This document shows positions 22,138 through 33,500 of a stretch of 64,000 bases of DNA, in pieces. The notes beneath the pieces are model-generated. The model saw only the letters and a program-made list of their open reading frames with translations, searched no databases and was not told the DNA's origin. Every line of letters begins with the position of its first letter. The stretch's first letter is position 1. Source of the DNA: Isochrysis galbana (taxonomy: Eukaryota > Haptophyta > Isochrysidales > Isochrysidaceae); NCBI GenBank assembly GCA_018136815.1, contig CM030937.1:5536632-5600631 (forward strand), given 5' to 3'. The position numbers and the translations under genes were made by a program.

Positions 22138-23484
22138 ATGCGGCCGCGGCTGCTCTGCCGCCGGCTCTCCAGCTCGCTCTGCGGCAGCGTCGGGCACAAC
22201 GCGCGCGAGGCGCCATTTTACTGGTCGGATCTCTGGTCGGCGGGGCCTTCCACCGCTCTTGAGGTGAGAGGGAAGCTGCCGTCCTCTCTCCCTCCCTCCC
22301 TTCCCCCCCCTTCCCCCCCCCCTCTCTCTCTTACCCTCTTCCTCTCCTTCTCCTCCCCCCCCCCTCCCTCTCACCCACTCCCTCTCCCCTCTCTCCCTAG
22401 TTTGGGTCTCGCCGAGCGGCCGCTGCTTTCACCGCCCTCCCCCTCCTCCCTTTCCTCGCATGGGCTCGCGGCTCCCTACCCCCCCCCCCCTCACTTCGCT
22501 ACGCATACGCCCACTCCCTCCCTCTCCCTCGCACCGCTCCCCACTTCAACCGCTCTCGCTCTCCTCCACGAGGGGAAGAGGCGCCTTCTGAGTCAGCTCT
22601 CTCTTGCCTTCCCCGTTATTCTTCTTTACTCTTCTTGATCTCACTCTCCTCAACAAGGCCATAGGAGATGTGCACTTGCGATGGCGCTGATTGAACCGCA
22701 ATTCATCTCCGCCATCTCTCTTCAGGTGCGAGGGAGCAGCCTGAGCCGCCCCCTCTCCTCCCTTTCTATCTTCTCTGCCTCGCTTGCTCTACCTCTTCTT
22801 CACAAGGGGACAGGAGACGTCCACTCACTTGTGTTCGGTGTGACGGGCGAAGCGCTCGTTGGACTCGCCTCTGCGCCTGCGCGGGCGCACCGTACTCCAG
22901 ACGGCAGACTCGATCCATGGACCTCGGGAGGTTGTGGAGTAAGGCTGAGCACAGGTAGACTTCTGCTCGCCCCGGCCTCCAACGCGAACGGTGGCGTGGC
23001 GGGCAAGGTGGTTACCCCGCTCCGCCGGATTCCGGGTGACCGGACTGAATACTTCGTCCACCTGCGTATCAACCACAACGAAGGTGCGCTCAGCGTTAAG
23101 GTCGAGCACCCTCACCGTAGGCCACGCGGAGAGTGGGTCGACGCAGGCATCGGGCTACCGTCGCATGTGCAACCGTGGGTGTGCGTGCCAGCAGGTAGCT
23201 CGGGGACCTCGGACAGCGCGGTTCCGGTCAGGGTTCGCCTAATCTCCAGCACTGCGCACACGCTCTCCATTGGCCCTGCACTCTTCCGCGTGCGTGGGCT
23301 TGCCAACATGGTGATGGAATGGCCACAGATGAAGCAGGCCCTCGCGCTCGCCTGGTGCGAGTCTGAGGGGGTGGTCGACGTGAAGGACCTGCTGCGTGAC
23401 GACGTGCGATTGGGCGAATTTGCTGGAGCGCTCAGCCTCTCACCTGCCCAAGAGCACGCCCTCGGCCTCACACGCTCGCGATAA
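22138..23484 (+). CDS. Hypothetical protein, two exons
   Basis: Proposed exons 22,138-22,263 (MRPRLLCRRLSSSLCG...PSTALE, donor GAG|GTGAGA) and 22,807-23,484 (acceptor CACAAG|GGGACAGG), phase 0, 267 residues. The N-terminus is Arg/Ser/Leu-rich and could be an organelle presequence. The second exon encodes a Gly/Val/Arg-rich globular region of likely beta structure (VHSLVFGVTGEALVGLAS, TEYFVHLRINHNEG, SAVPVRVRLIS) and a helical end (ALALAWCESEGVVDVKDLL, LSLSPAQEHALGL). I recognise no family; a SPRY/NHR-like sandwich is conceivable but not supported by motifs. The 543-nt intron is C/T-rich and contains diverged tandem copies of the exon-2 acceptor plus first codons (ACAAGG...GGAGAYGTSCAC), hinting at local duplication. 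Confidence 0.5.
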
Positions 23485-24029
23485 TTTGTCTGCTCTGCGC
23501 CACCTATCACATGCACCATAGCACGCCGCGGGGTCGAGCACCTTCAAGAGAGTTGTCTGCTTACTGGGGCTAGCACGCTTTGCATAGGCTTGCATAGCCT
23601 TGCTGCGTCCACATTCTAGCACCTAAACCCCTCGAGCGCGAGTGAACAAAGATGGGTGCCCGCATAATGCGTCCAAGCCAGCTCGTTGCCGAATAGTGGC
23701 CAGCAAACTTCCGACTGTTATCTAGCCCAAACTTCTTAATGCGGCCGTACTTCCGCCTGTCACGCACCACGCACCCGCAGCCATATCGTTGCATTTCTTG
23801 CGTGCAAACTACCGTAGCCGTAGTCTATACCATATACCATACCTGACACCGTTCGTGCGAGGCCGAAATCAAACCATATAGATTAGTGACATGCGCCGCC
23901 ACACGTACACGACATCCTAACGACAAGCGTGATGCGCGTTGCTCCGTCAGTGCTTAATGAAATATAAAATAAATTCTTAAAAGCCTCACCGCACACGCGG
24001 CCGTGGACCCTCTACCTCTACGCTTTCTA
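23485..24029. other. Intergenic, no gene seen
   Basis: No gene recognised. The block ACCGCACACGCGGCC...GACCCTCTAC near 23,988-24,010 resembles 50,728-50,752, where it also follows an A/T-rich stretch, so it is probably repeat-derived. Confidence 0.45.
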
Positions 24030-24186
24030 AGGCGAGAAGCGCTCAATCACCATCACCCACAGCATAGAAAAGCGCTCAATCACCATCACCCACATCAAAG
24101 AAAAGCGTTCAATAACCATCAGCCTACACGTAAAACGCGTTCAATCGCCATCACCCCCACCGCATGGAAAAGCGTTCAATCGCGGA
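24030..24186 (+). repeat. ~33-nt minisatellite, locus 2
   Basis: Four to five tandem units with the core GCG(C/T)TCAATCACCATCACCCACA and an A-rich linker (GAAAA), of the same family as 9,851-10,031. Unit lengths are 32-35 nt. Confidence 0.8.
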
Positions 24187-24303
24187 AGATCGTGGGGATC
24201 ATGAGGGTAGCTATAGCTATCCAACCCACTCGTTTGGCAAGAGGGTATGCTGGCGATGTTTGCCTGAACGAAGGGGTCCGATTTACCTGACTTTTTTTGA
24301 CGT

Positions 24304-24537
24304 TTAAAGATCTCCCGAAATAATCTTTTTCCAGTCTTCATCACTGATACTTGAGTGATCGTCAGTCTTCCGCGTAGACGGTTTAGGCTGCCCTTTATGC
24401 TTTTCCTTTGTGAGTATTGTTGTCGTGGAATTGCGTTCAGTATTGTTGTGTTTCTCCGGATTGGGGCGACCAAGAATGCGGTTGCATAAGTTATGATACA
24501 TGATCGATCGGGAGGTGGTCTTACACATTCTGTACAT
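24304..24537 (-). CDS. Small hypothetical ORF, 77 residues
   Basis: MYRMCKTTSRSIMYHNLCNR... with a basic Thr/Lys-rich middle and an acidic end (SISDEDWKKIISGDL). Base composition is less GC-rich than neighbouring genes. No domain recognised and no neighbour to give context. It could be the end of a decayed gene, or by-product of composition. Confidence 0.2.
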   Translation of the reverse strand: MYRMCKTTSRSIMYHNLCNRILGRPNPEKHNNTERNSTTTILTKEKHKGQPKPSTRKTDDHSSISDEDWKKIISGDL

Positions 24538-24679
24538 TTTTTTTTTGTGAGAGTGTAGGAGAGCAAACGCCCTCCGCCTCCGCCATGGTCTCGTCTGCCT
24601 TGTGGCACCGAGGAGGAAGGGCGCGCTTATGCCCGCATAGCGCCTTCGTACATAACGTTAGCTTTTACGCATGGCCAAA

Positions 24680-25119
24680 GCCTGTAGGCCTAGGTATTTC
24701 GTGGCAGGATTAATATAATCTAATCTTCCTAGTACCACGAGCGCTTCCTATGGGCGAAAGGGATCCTGGTGCGAGCGGACGCCCGAGTGCAGCACCGCAT
24801 GCTGAATGTGGTAGCAAAAGTAAGCAAAGACTAAGTTGTTCCACAAGACACAAGTACCAAAGGTTCTCAAGGGCCAAAAACCTGTACAAGCACCTGCGCA
24901 GGTACCGCACAGTACCTGTGGTATAGATTATAATACTAGTTATACTACTATTATATTATTATAATAACAGTACCAATACCGTATATACATGTACGAGCAG
25001 AGTTCACAAACAGGAGACAACAAGACAACAAGCGCGCCAGCACGCCCAGGCCAAGAAGCCATACGATATACCCCACTCTAGAGACTCCCAAACTAAAGAA
25101 ACCAGAAACTCCCTCACTC
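24680..25119. other. Intergenic with AT-rich TATA repeats
   Basis: An A/T-rich tract of TAATA and TTATA repeats lies around 24,920-24,995. No gene seen. Confidence 0.5.
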
Positions 25120-25690
25120 TCACTCATCCTCATGCTCTTCCTCTTCTTCCTCAGAGTAGGAGGGATCTTCAATCTCCATATCCTCCTCCCATTCCATCAC
25201 GGTATGCGCCGTCTCTGACTCGAAGCGATGCTCGATAAGAAGGTTGGTGTGGCAACGCACGAGACGGTCGACGGTGTGCTGGCCGAGCCGATTCCGTTTT
25301 TTCGAATGGATCCAGCCTTCAATAGACCATGCATGCTCACAGCCTGAGGCAGAGCAAGAAAGGGACAAAAGGCGGGTGGCAATGTACCTCAGATGGGGCC
25401 ACGCCCGGAGGTATGTGTTCGCCCATTGGTACGGGGGCATGCGCTGCGCCGCCATCGAGAATGCGACGGAGTTGTTGAGGTCGAACGTCGCCGTCTCGAG
25501 CGCAACCTCGTACGCCGAGTAGTCCGCTATGATCTCCGGGTAAGAGTGCTCCTCGGTCGCCATCTTCTTGAAGACGGCCTTGATCTCCTTGTCCTCGGAG
25601 TCGGTGATCGTGCGGCGACAAAACTCCGGCGCGAGGCGGTAGGCGGCAGTCATGACGGGGGTGTGAAAGTAGGTCCAGCGTGCCATGAAG
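25120..25690 (-). pseudogene. hAT-family transposase, C-terminal fragment
   Basis: About 190 residues match the end of hAT transposases: ARWTYFHTPVMTAAYRLAPEF (RNase H-like fold region), then the dimerisation region SCSASGCEHAWSIEGWIHSKKRNRL followed by VDRLVRCHTNLLIEHR. The protein ends in a Glu-rich tail and stop at 25,120. Upstream of ~25,690 the resemblance stops; the N-terminal BED finger and most catalytic residues are absent. It is therefore a relic. It may be related to whatever moved the MITE at 6.1 and 59.9 kb, but no direct link is visible. Confidence 0.8.
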
Positions 25691-25948
25691 CTCGAGCACC
25701 TACCTGAGACCTTCGCACATGAGGGCCGCACAATACGCAAAAAGGAATTCCTAGAATCATGGGACGAAATCGTTAACCACGCGACGCAATTGTTAGGGCA
25801 AACAAAAGAGCGCCCACCCCCAGACGCCAAGGGAAAAAGGTCCCGCGACGACAACACCCCATCTCAAGAGCCGGGGACCGAGTCACAGGACAGGGAAATC
25901 AGGGTCTCTGAGATGAATTATTCAAATCAAAGTTTACTGAAGTACTAG
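25685..25948 (+). CDS. Unknown ORF fragment next to the hAT relic
   Basis: A protein-like frame (PETFAHEGRTIRKKEFLESW through GKRSRDDNTPSQEPG) on the opposite strand, starting at the very point where the hAT similarity ends. It has a helical segment then a charged Pro/Ser-rich tail, and terminates at the AT-rich island. No family recognised. It could be a fragment of the same invading DNA as the helicase at 26.2 kb. Confidence 0.3.
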   Translation: MKLEHLPETFAHEGRTIRKKEFLESWDEIVNHATQLLGQTKERPPPDAKGKRSRDDNTPSQEPGTESQDREIRVSEMNYSNQSLLKY

Positions 25949-26217
25949 TAATAAAATTATTATTCAGTGACAATAAATTTGATCCTTAAAAATGTTGAAT
26001 TGAAAATTATAACTTGATAGTAATTATCTTAGTAAACCTTAGTTTAAAATGAAGACTTATAGTCATAGCATCGTTTGAATAAACACATAATAGTAAAATT
26101 TATTTGGTTTTTTGTGGTTTTTATTTATCTTAAATATTCTTAATGTTAATATTTTACTTGACGAGATCAAAATCAAAATGACTGATATTTAATTCAACTT
26201 GAATTTTTGGCCCCTTC
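25915..26217. promoter_or_regulatory. AT-rich island upstream of the D5-like gene
   Basis: About 300 nt of strongly A/T-rich DNA with runs such as TTTATTTATCTTAAATATTC, in sharp contrast to the GC-rich surroundings. It ends just before the ATG at 26,218. It is consistent with an imported (viral or plasmid-like) promoter/intergenic segment, though this is inference. Confidence 0.5.
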
Positions 26218-26840
26218 ATGGCGCCGACGTACGTTCCTGCTGCGCCGACCTACGAGTACGAGAACCGCGACCCCACCGAGATGCCGGCAAGCATGCAGCA
26301 CGCGCCGCCGCCGCCGAAGACCGATGTCGAAGCCTACGCGCTCCTCAACTCGCTCGCGGGAGACCAGTTCGTGAGCATCAACGGATCGTTGTGGGTGTGG
26401 CACAAACGCGACGATCTGTGGCGCAACGACGAGGGCCGCATGCGTCTGATCTACTGGGACTTGGCGACCGAGCTCGGTCCTTACGCGGAGATGGTGCGAA
26501 CTCAGAACCAGCTCACGGCCCTCGCGCGCTCGTACGCGGCCGTCGATTCCAACTGGACGCTATCCCTCGACACCTCGCTGAAGCCGGGCGAGATCCCGTT
26601 CAAGAACGGGATCTACGACGTCGTGCACAACACCTCGCGCCCGATCACGCAAGCGGACAAGCTCACCACCAAACTCGAGTACAACATGCCTGGACCCTAC
26701 GCAGACCCTTGCGCGTTGGCGCGCATCGAGAAGCTTTTTCACGAATTCATCCCCGATGAGTACGATCGCACTCGCTACTTGATGCACCTCGCGGAGGCGT
26801 TCTTCGTCGGCGTCAGCAGCGAAAAGTACGCGGTGCGACT
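26218..26840 (+). pseudogene. D5-type viral primase-helicase N-terminal fragment
   Basis: About 205 residues resemble the D5_N region that precedes the superfamily-3 helicase of large DNA viruses, virophages and Polinton-like viruses of protists. Seen: VWHKRDDLWRNDEGRMRLIY, the signature IPFKNGIYDVVHNTSRPIT, then TTKLEYNMPGP, and FHEFIPDEYDRTRYLMHLAEA. The similarity stops just before the place where Walker A would follow, and the ORF continues to 27,000 as non-homologous residues, so it is truncated or frameshifted. The preceding AT-rich island supports foreign origin. It would act in DNA replication if intact. The call rests on motif memory. Confidence 0.65.
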
Positions 26841-26866
26841 ACGTGTGTTGGGCGCCAGAAGGCATG

Positions 26867-27118
26867 GTGGTCTACCGTGTGTCCCGCGACTCGACTACTT
26901 TCGATTACTTGCTGCATCACTACTCGCAATTCTACAGCGCCATTGCGGCGCGCGCCACAAAACCACCGCCGCAAACGAAAGAAGTGCGAACTATGCTTGA
27001 GGCTGTTGTAGCTGCTGCTGTCGAAGTCACTGTAGATGTTGACTTCTGGCGGAGCAACTACCGTCTCGAACGCATGAGCGCGCCACCGGAAGCATCTTCT
27101 GAAGACGAAAACGAATGA
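26867..27118 (+). pseudogene. Second fragment, probably of the same invading element
   Basis: A frame overlapping the end of the D5-like ORF reads MVVYRVSRDSTTFDYLLHHY...VEVTVDVDFWRSNYRLERM and ends with an acidic tail at 27,118. It looks like the C-terminal part of a real protein but I do not recognise it. Adjacency suggests that it and the D5 fragment were brought together by an internal deletion. Confidence 0.35.
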
Positions 27119-27558
27119 CACGAGTGTACCCAAGTTTCCCAGCTTGGCCGAGTCGTTGCCGCGTGACACCGACACGCCTACTTCGCGCCAAGGAAGCAGC
27201 AGTTCATCGCTTTCGACGCAACGAGAAGTAGTTCGTCCTGCATTGGTTGCGGGCTCGCTTCCTGCTTGTAAATGTGGGGTTCCCCCATTACCATTACGTT
27301 CAATATAACTTTGTAGTATTCGCCTCTCCGGCTCCGGCTCAAGAAACATCTATGTCGCGAATTCAATAGAAAATGTTTTGTCATCACATGATGAAGCACA
27401 GATGCTAAAAACATCGTCAACTACGAACTAACCCCCCCCCGCTATAAAGTGACAAAAAAAGTGAGCTCAACTATATTTGTTGCCGCTTGTACTTGTATTG
27501 TGGCAACCTTCTGAGGGTGCGCGCGGCCCTGTGAATCGAAGTCTCCCTCTACCAGTAG
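27119..27558. other. Intergenic
   Basis: No gene seen. A C-run lies near 27,431. The downstream half presumably holds the 3' end of the giant gene on the minus strand. Confidence 0.45.
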
Positions 27559-30500
27559 CTAAAGGCTTCTTCGTTGGTGACCGTCCGTCGTCAAGCTATC
27601 GGATTGGACCGCCCGATTGCCGGTGTCACCTTCAGCGTGTCGTAGAGGTGGGAGAACAGACGGAGTGGCAGACCGCGTCAAGCTTCTAGGCCGCACCGAT
27701 GCGCGCCTCCCGTCCGCACTGCTCTCGCTCGAGGAGGGCCGTGAGCGAGGAATCGTGAGCGAACTCACGGAGAGACTCGATGCCATTCCGTGTGTCGAGT
27801 CTAAGGGACCACTGGGCGAGGGGGACGGCGATCTTCCGGGCGAGTCTGAGCGTTGGATGACAATCGGTGGGAGCGCCGGATGGTTCAGCCTGAGATCGCG
27901 CTGTACCCTGGGCAAGGCACCGAGTGGTGGCAGAGACGTTTGACGAGACGTTGCATCTCGGAAGGCCGGCAGGGATACCGGTGTCGGCCTCGAGGGAGCT
28001 ACTTGCGTGGATGCGGGGCTGGTCCGCAGCGAACACGCCGTTCGCCCGAACTGCGAGCTTTCCGCAGCGTACGAGAGAGAGCTCGTCGATGCACTCGGGC
28101 CCAAGTGCGCGCTCTCACCAATCGTCGTCCCGTTGGGGGACGCCGTGCACAACGCGATTGCGGGTGCCCGCGAAGCCTGAAGTTGTGATACTACACTCTG
28201 CGCGTGCGCGCGGCTCAGCGGCTGATGCACAGCATCGCACTCTTTGCCGGGCGATGCAGTGGGCGGGCCGCCCGCCGCTCCCACCAACTCGGTCAGATTG
28301 CTGCTCGGCGTGGACTCCTGCACCGATAGCGCAGGACTGATTTGACTAGACAGCGTGGCGTTCCGCTCCATAATAGATAGAGGCTGCTGCTGCTGCTGCC
28401 GCCGCCGTGCCGCCTCCGACGGCCCCCCAAGGCGGCGGCTCGCGCCTAGCGTTGCTGCTCCAGCATTTCTCCTCGTCGCGGCACGCGTGAGTCGCGCCAC
28501 ACGCGTCGCAAAGGCTCGCCTCTGCGCCGTCCTTCGTCGTGTCTGCCTTCCGCGGAAGCGCGCCTGGATGCGCGTGGCTGCTGCCGCGCGCCGCTCCTGC
28601 TCGGAAAGCGCGACAACGCACCCAATCTCTAGCGAAAATGTGCGTTCCTCTTCTTTCTTTGCCTCACTAGCGGGCTCAGCCTGGAGCGAGACCTCGGTGC
28701 GATGTTTGGCGCCCAACACCGCCGCCCCTGCTGCCCGTCTCGATGCCGTCCGCCTCAAACGCGCCGCTTGAGCTGCGAAGGTGCGCTTCTGCTCCGTGTC
28801 GCGCCGCGCTTTCCTCCCGCGGAAGCGCGCTTGGATGCGTATCGCGGCATTCTCGCGCTGCTCCACCTTAGAGGTGAATTCTGCCTCGAGCTGATCGGCG
28901 GCGCGACGGCCGGCGCTCAACGTGGTGCCTTCGGCGTTTCTCCTCATCGAGGCACGCTTGAAGCACGCCGCACGCGCCGCGAACGTGCGCATCCGCTCGG
29001 TGTTGCGCCGCGCCTTGCTCCCACGAAAGCGCGCCTGAATGCGTATCGCGGCTACCGTGCGGTGCTTGCTTAACGTTGACGCGCTAGCGCGCTCGGCCGC
29101 CCGCCGGAAGCGGGCCGCCCGGTCTCGGAATGCGCGCAGCTTAGCGGCATCATCATCGAGGGCCGTCTTGATCCTTGCCCATCGTTCTCGATCCCTACGG
29201 GCGATCTTGCCGCGGACTTGGGCCTGAAGTCGTGCCGCGGCCTCAGCGTGCAACGGGCTGTCTTCCCAATGGGGTGGCGCTAGTTGGGAGAGCAGCTCAC
29301 GCTTAGCTTCCGACTGCGCCGAGTCCGACCGCATTTCCGACTCCGTCTGTGCGAAGGCGACCGGCGGCGGTCGTGCCGGAGCCCCCGTGACGGTCGTCGC
29401 GTCCGTGTCAGAGGTTGCTGACAGTCGTCTTTTGACCTTGGCGTCCGCTCTCTCGCCAGGAATGTATGACTCCCACGGTTGGACTTTCCCCCTCTTCTTG
29501 CGTTGCTGGCCTCGTATCAAGGCGTGCTGCTCAACGCGCGCGTTGCTGACCACCCAGGGGACAACGTTGTCGAGGACGAGGCGGAGGTATGCCACCGTTT
29601 CGTCCACCGATGCAGGCTGCGGCCCTTTGACTCTGGCGTGCAGAGCTCGCGACGCGCGTTTGACGAACCTAGACACCCTATAGGGATGGCCCTCGTCGAT
29701 CGCCTTCTTGGCTTGGGCCCTTGTGGGTTGATTAAGAAACGCTGGAACTCTGGTTGGACTCACTTGCGCAAGCCAGGCGGCGATGGCGAGAGCTTCTGCG
29801 TCGGTGCGCGCGGAGGTGTCGCACACACCGCGCACAACCCGCATGACGTCTGCCGGCAGGTCTTCCCCGTCGAACTCGGCCAGTTGGAGCTGTTGCAGGA
29901 GCTCGAGATCGGTGGACTCCTTGTCCGCCTTGAACTCAGTGCGCAAAGCCAAGGAGACGCACGGCGGGAGCATTGTCCGAGGAAGTAACGCGAGGCGCCG
30001 CCGCCGCTGGTACCACTTGACAACGAGCCAAAGAAACACTATGGATACGAGCAGCCCCAAGAGCGTGGCCACTGTGCCGGATACGGTTCTGGCTCGTTGC
30101 AGCTGAAGGGCGGCGAGGGTCGGCACAGAAGAGGTTGGCCTGAGCGGCCCCGCGACGGACGTGTCGAGTTCAATGGCGATCTTGCTGACGATGTTCCCAG
30201 CTTCGTCTTGGATAGCCCCATCGACAGTCTCAACTCGCAAGATCTCCTCTCCCGTGATGTGACCGCTCAGCCTCAGAATGAGCGCGACTTGGAGCACTCC
30301 TTCAACTTCTTGTAGGCGGCGCATCCCTGAAAAATCGAGCATGTCCACACTGTCCACGCTGAGGCCTCCCGTGCAACTTACTTTGAAGTCGGTAGTATAG
30401 ATGGCTCTTTTACTGCCGTCGTCATTCGCTCCGTAGACGGGCTCGCCGAAATCGATCAGCAATACATTTTCTTCCTCTCCGGTTTGCGGGTCCAAATGCG

Positions 30501-33500
30501 TGATAGTGTTGAGCTTCGTCGGTTCTGGAGGAACCTGGTCTAGGAGTGCGACTTCGATGGCAACGGGCCGCAGGTAGCCCCGCGATGCAGAATAGAGTTG
30601 GTTGGGAAAAATGCCGATCGAAATCTTCTCGCCCGACGTTGGCTTTCCGTAGTTGAAGGCAAGGAGGAAGTGAGCAGCGCTTGAGTCTTCATCAAGGAGA
30701 AGCAACGATGCGTTCGCCGTCAAACTAGCAGCGAGCTCAGGGATTCCCGGCGTTGTGATATTGAAGACGGCCAACGAGGGCAGCGCACCGTCGAGGGTGC
30801 GCACCGGATGCGTGAACGTCACGTTTACGACGTTGTCGTCGCCCATGCTAACGGAGAATTCGGTCGGCTCCCAGGGGGTTCCAGTAGTGGCAAGTGTTGT
30901 GAGTACAACCAACTCGGCCACGGTGACGGCACCCGTGCCACTCGCGTTCCGAACGAGCTCGTAGACGCAGTCCCTAGGAGCGCCGACAGCAGAGCAATTT
31001 TGGGCGTCAAAGGCTAGTTGCGTGGATCCGAGCGCGTCGAGCACGAGGGCACCGAATTGTGGGGGTGGTGGGGCGGGAGGGGACGGCGGCGAGGGAGGCG
31101 GCGGCGAGGGTGGCGGCGGTGAGGGTGGCGGCGACGGCGGCGGCGGCAAGGGAGGCGACGACGGAGGCTGTGAGGGTGGCGGCGGCGACGGCGGCGGCGA
31201 CGGCGGCGGGGACGGTGGCGGGCACGGAGGCGGAGGTGAGGGTAGCGGCGATGGCGGCGGCGGTGATGGCGGCGGCGGAGATGGTGGCGGGGGGGGCGAT
31301 GGAGGCGGTGGTGACGGCGGTGGCGGCGATGGCGGTGGCGGCGATGGCGGTGGCAGCGATGGCGGTGGCGACGGCGGTGGTAATGGAGGTGGCGGAGACG
31401 GTGGCGGAGAAGGTGGTGGCGATGGAGGAGGGGGTGAAGGTGGCGGCGGCGATGGCGGCGGCGGCGATGGGGGTGGCGATGGCGGCGGCGGGGATGGCGG
31501 CGGCGGCGATGGCGGCGGCGGCGATGGCGGCGGCGGCGACGGAGGCGGCGGTGAGGGGGGGGGGGCGAGGGCGGGGGGGTGAGGGCGGCGGAGGCGAGGG
31601 TGGCGGCGGCCAGGGGGGAGGGGGGACGGTGGCGGGGGCGATGGCGGGGGAGGCGATGGCGGGGGAGGCGATGGCGGGGGAGGCGAAGGGGGAGGTGGTG
31701 AAGGTGGAGGGGGCGATGGCGGCGGTGGCGATGGCGGCGGTGGCGAAGGTGGTGGGGGTGATGGCGGAGGTGGGGACGGAGGCGGTGGAGACGGAGGAGG
31801 CGGTGATGGCGGTGGAGGAGACGGCGGCGGCGGTGAGGGCGGCGGTGGGGAGGGCGGTGGCGGCGAGGGTGGCGGTGGCGAAGGCGGTGGTGGCGATGGT
31901 GGGGGCGGCGATGGCGGCGGCGGCGACGGTGGAGGCGGCGATGGCGGTGGTGGAGAGGGTGGCGGTGGCGATGGTGGTGGTGGAGAGGGAGGTGGTGGCG
32001 AGGGCGGGGGTGGCGAGGGAGGCGGCGGTGAGGGTGGCGGCGGTGAGGGTGGGGGGGGCGACGGGGGTGGCGGTGAGGGGGGGGGGTCGAGGGTGGCGGC
32101 GGCGATGGTGGCGGCGGCGACGGCGGGGGCGGCGAGGGTGGAGGAGGCGATGGCGGGGGCGGCGACGGCGGAGGAGGTGATGGTGGAGGTGGTGAGGGCG
32201 GTGGGAGTGAGGGTGGTGGCGGAGACGGCGGCGGCGGGGACGGTGGTGGTGGCGATGGCGGTGGCGGAGAGGGAGGCGGCGGCGATGGCGGCGGCGGCGA
32301 TGGCGGGGGTGGAGAGGGAGGCGGCGGCGATGGCGGTGGCGGAGATGGCGGTGGCGGAGATGGCGGTGGAGGAGACGGCGGTGGCGGAGACGGTGGTGGA
32401 GGGAACGGCGGTGGGGGCGACGGTGGCGGTGGAGACGGAGGCGGAGGCGACGGTGGCGGCGGCGAGGGCGGAGGCGGCGAGGGCGGGGGTGGCGACGGGG
32501 GTGGCGGTGAGGGTGGCGGCGGTGAGGGTGGCGGCGGGGAGGGTGGGGGGGGCGAGGGCGGTGGCGGCGAGGGTGGCGGCGGCGAGGGTGGCGGCGGCGA
32601 GGGTGGTGGCGGCGAAGGCGGGGGTGGCGATGGGGGTGGCGGTGAGGGCGGCGGCGGAGAAGGTGGTGGCGGTGATGGCGGCGGGGGAGATGGCGGGGGT
32701 GGCGAGGGCGGCGGCGGTGAGGGCGGCGGCGGCGACGGTGGCGGTGGCGATGGAGGTGGAGGGGACGGCGGTGGCGGCGACGGTGGAGGCGGCGACGGTG
32801 GAGGCGGCGACGGCGGAGGCGGCGACGGTGGCGGTGGCGACGGTGGAGGTGGCGACGGTGGTGGTGGAGACGGTGGTGGTGGAGACGGAGGTGGAGGCGA
32901 CGGCGGGGGTGGCGAGGGAGGCGGCGGCGAGGGCGGGGGTGGCGACGGGGGTGGTGGTGAGGGTGGCGGCGGTGAGGGTGGGGGGGGCGATGGCGGTGGC
33001 GGCGAAGGTGGCGGGGGCAAAGGTGGCGGAGGTGACGGTGGCGGCGGGGAGGGTGGGGGGGGCGAGGGCGGCGGCGGTGAGGGTAGTGGTGGCGAGGGTG
33101 GTGGCGGCGAGGGTGGTGGTGGTGAGGGTGGCGGCGGTGAGGGTGGGGGGGGCGATGGCGGGGGCGGCGAAGGTGGCGGGGGCGATGGTGGCGGAGGTGA
33201 CGGTGGCGGCGGGGAGGGTGGGGGGGGCGAGGGTGGCGGCGGCAAGGGTGGTGGCGGCGAGGGTGGTGGTGGCGAGGGTGGTGGCGGCGATGGTGGTGGC
33301 GGTGAGGGCGGCGGCGGAGAAGGTGGGGGCGGTGATGGCGGCGGGGGAGATGGCGGGGGTGGCGAGGGCGGCGGCGGTGAGGGCGGCGGCGGCGACGGTG
33401 GCGGTGGCGATGGAGGTGGAGGGGACGGCGGTGGCGGCGACGGTGGAGGCGGCGACGGTGGAGGCGGCGACGGCGGAGGCGGCGACGGTGGCGGTGGCGA

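Noticed and set aside
9851-24186. CRISPR-like arrays from the 33-nt repeats
   Set aside because: Units are contiguous with variable linkers, there is no spacer diversity and no cas-like gene, and the genome is eukaryotic.
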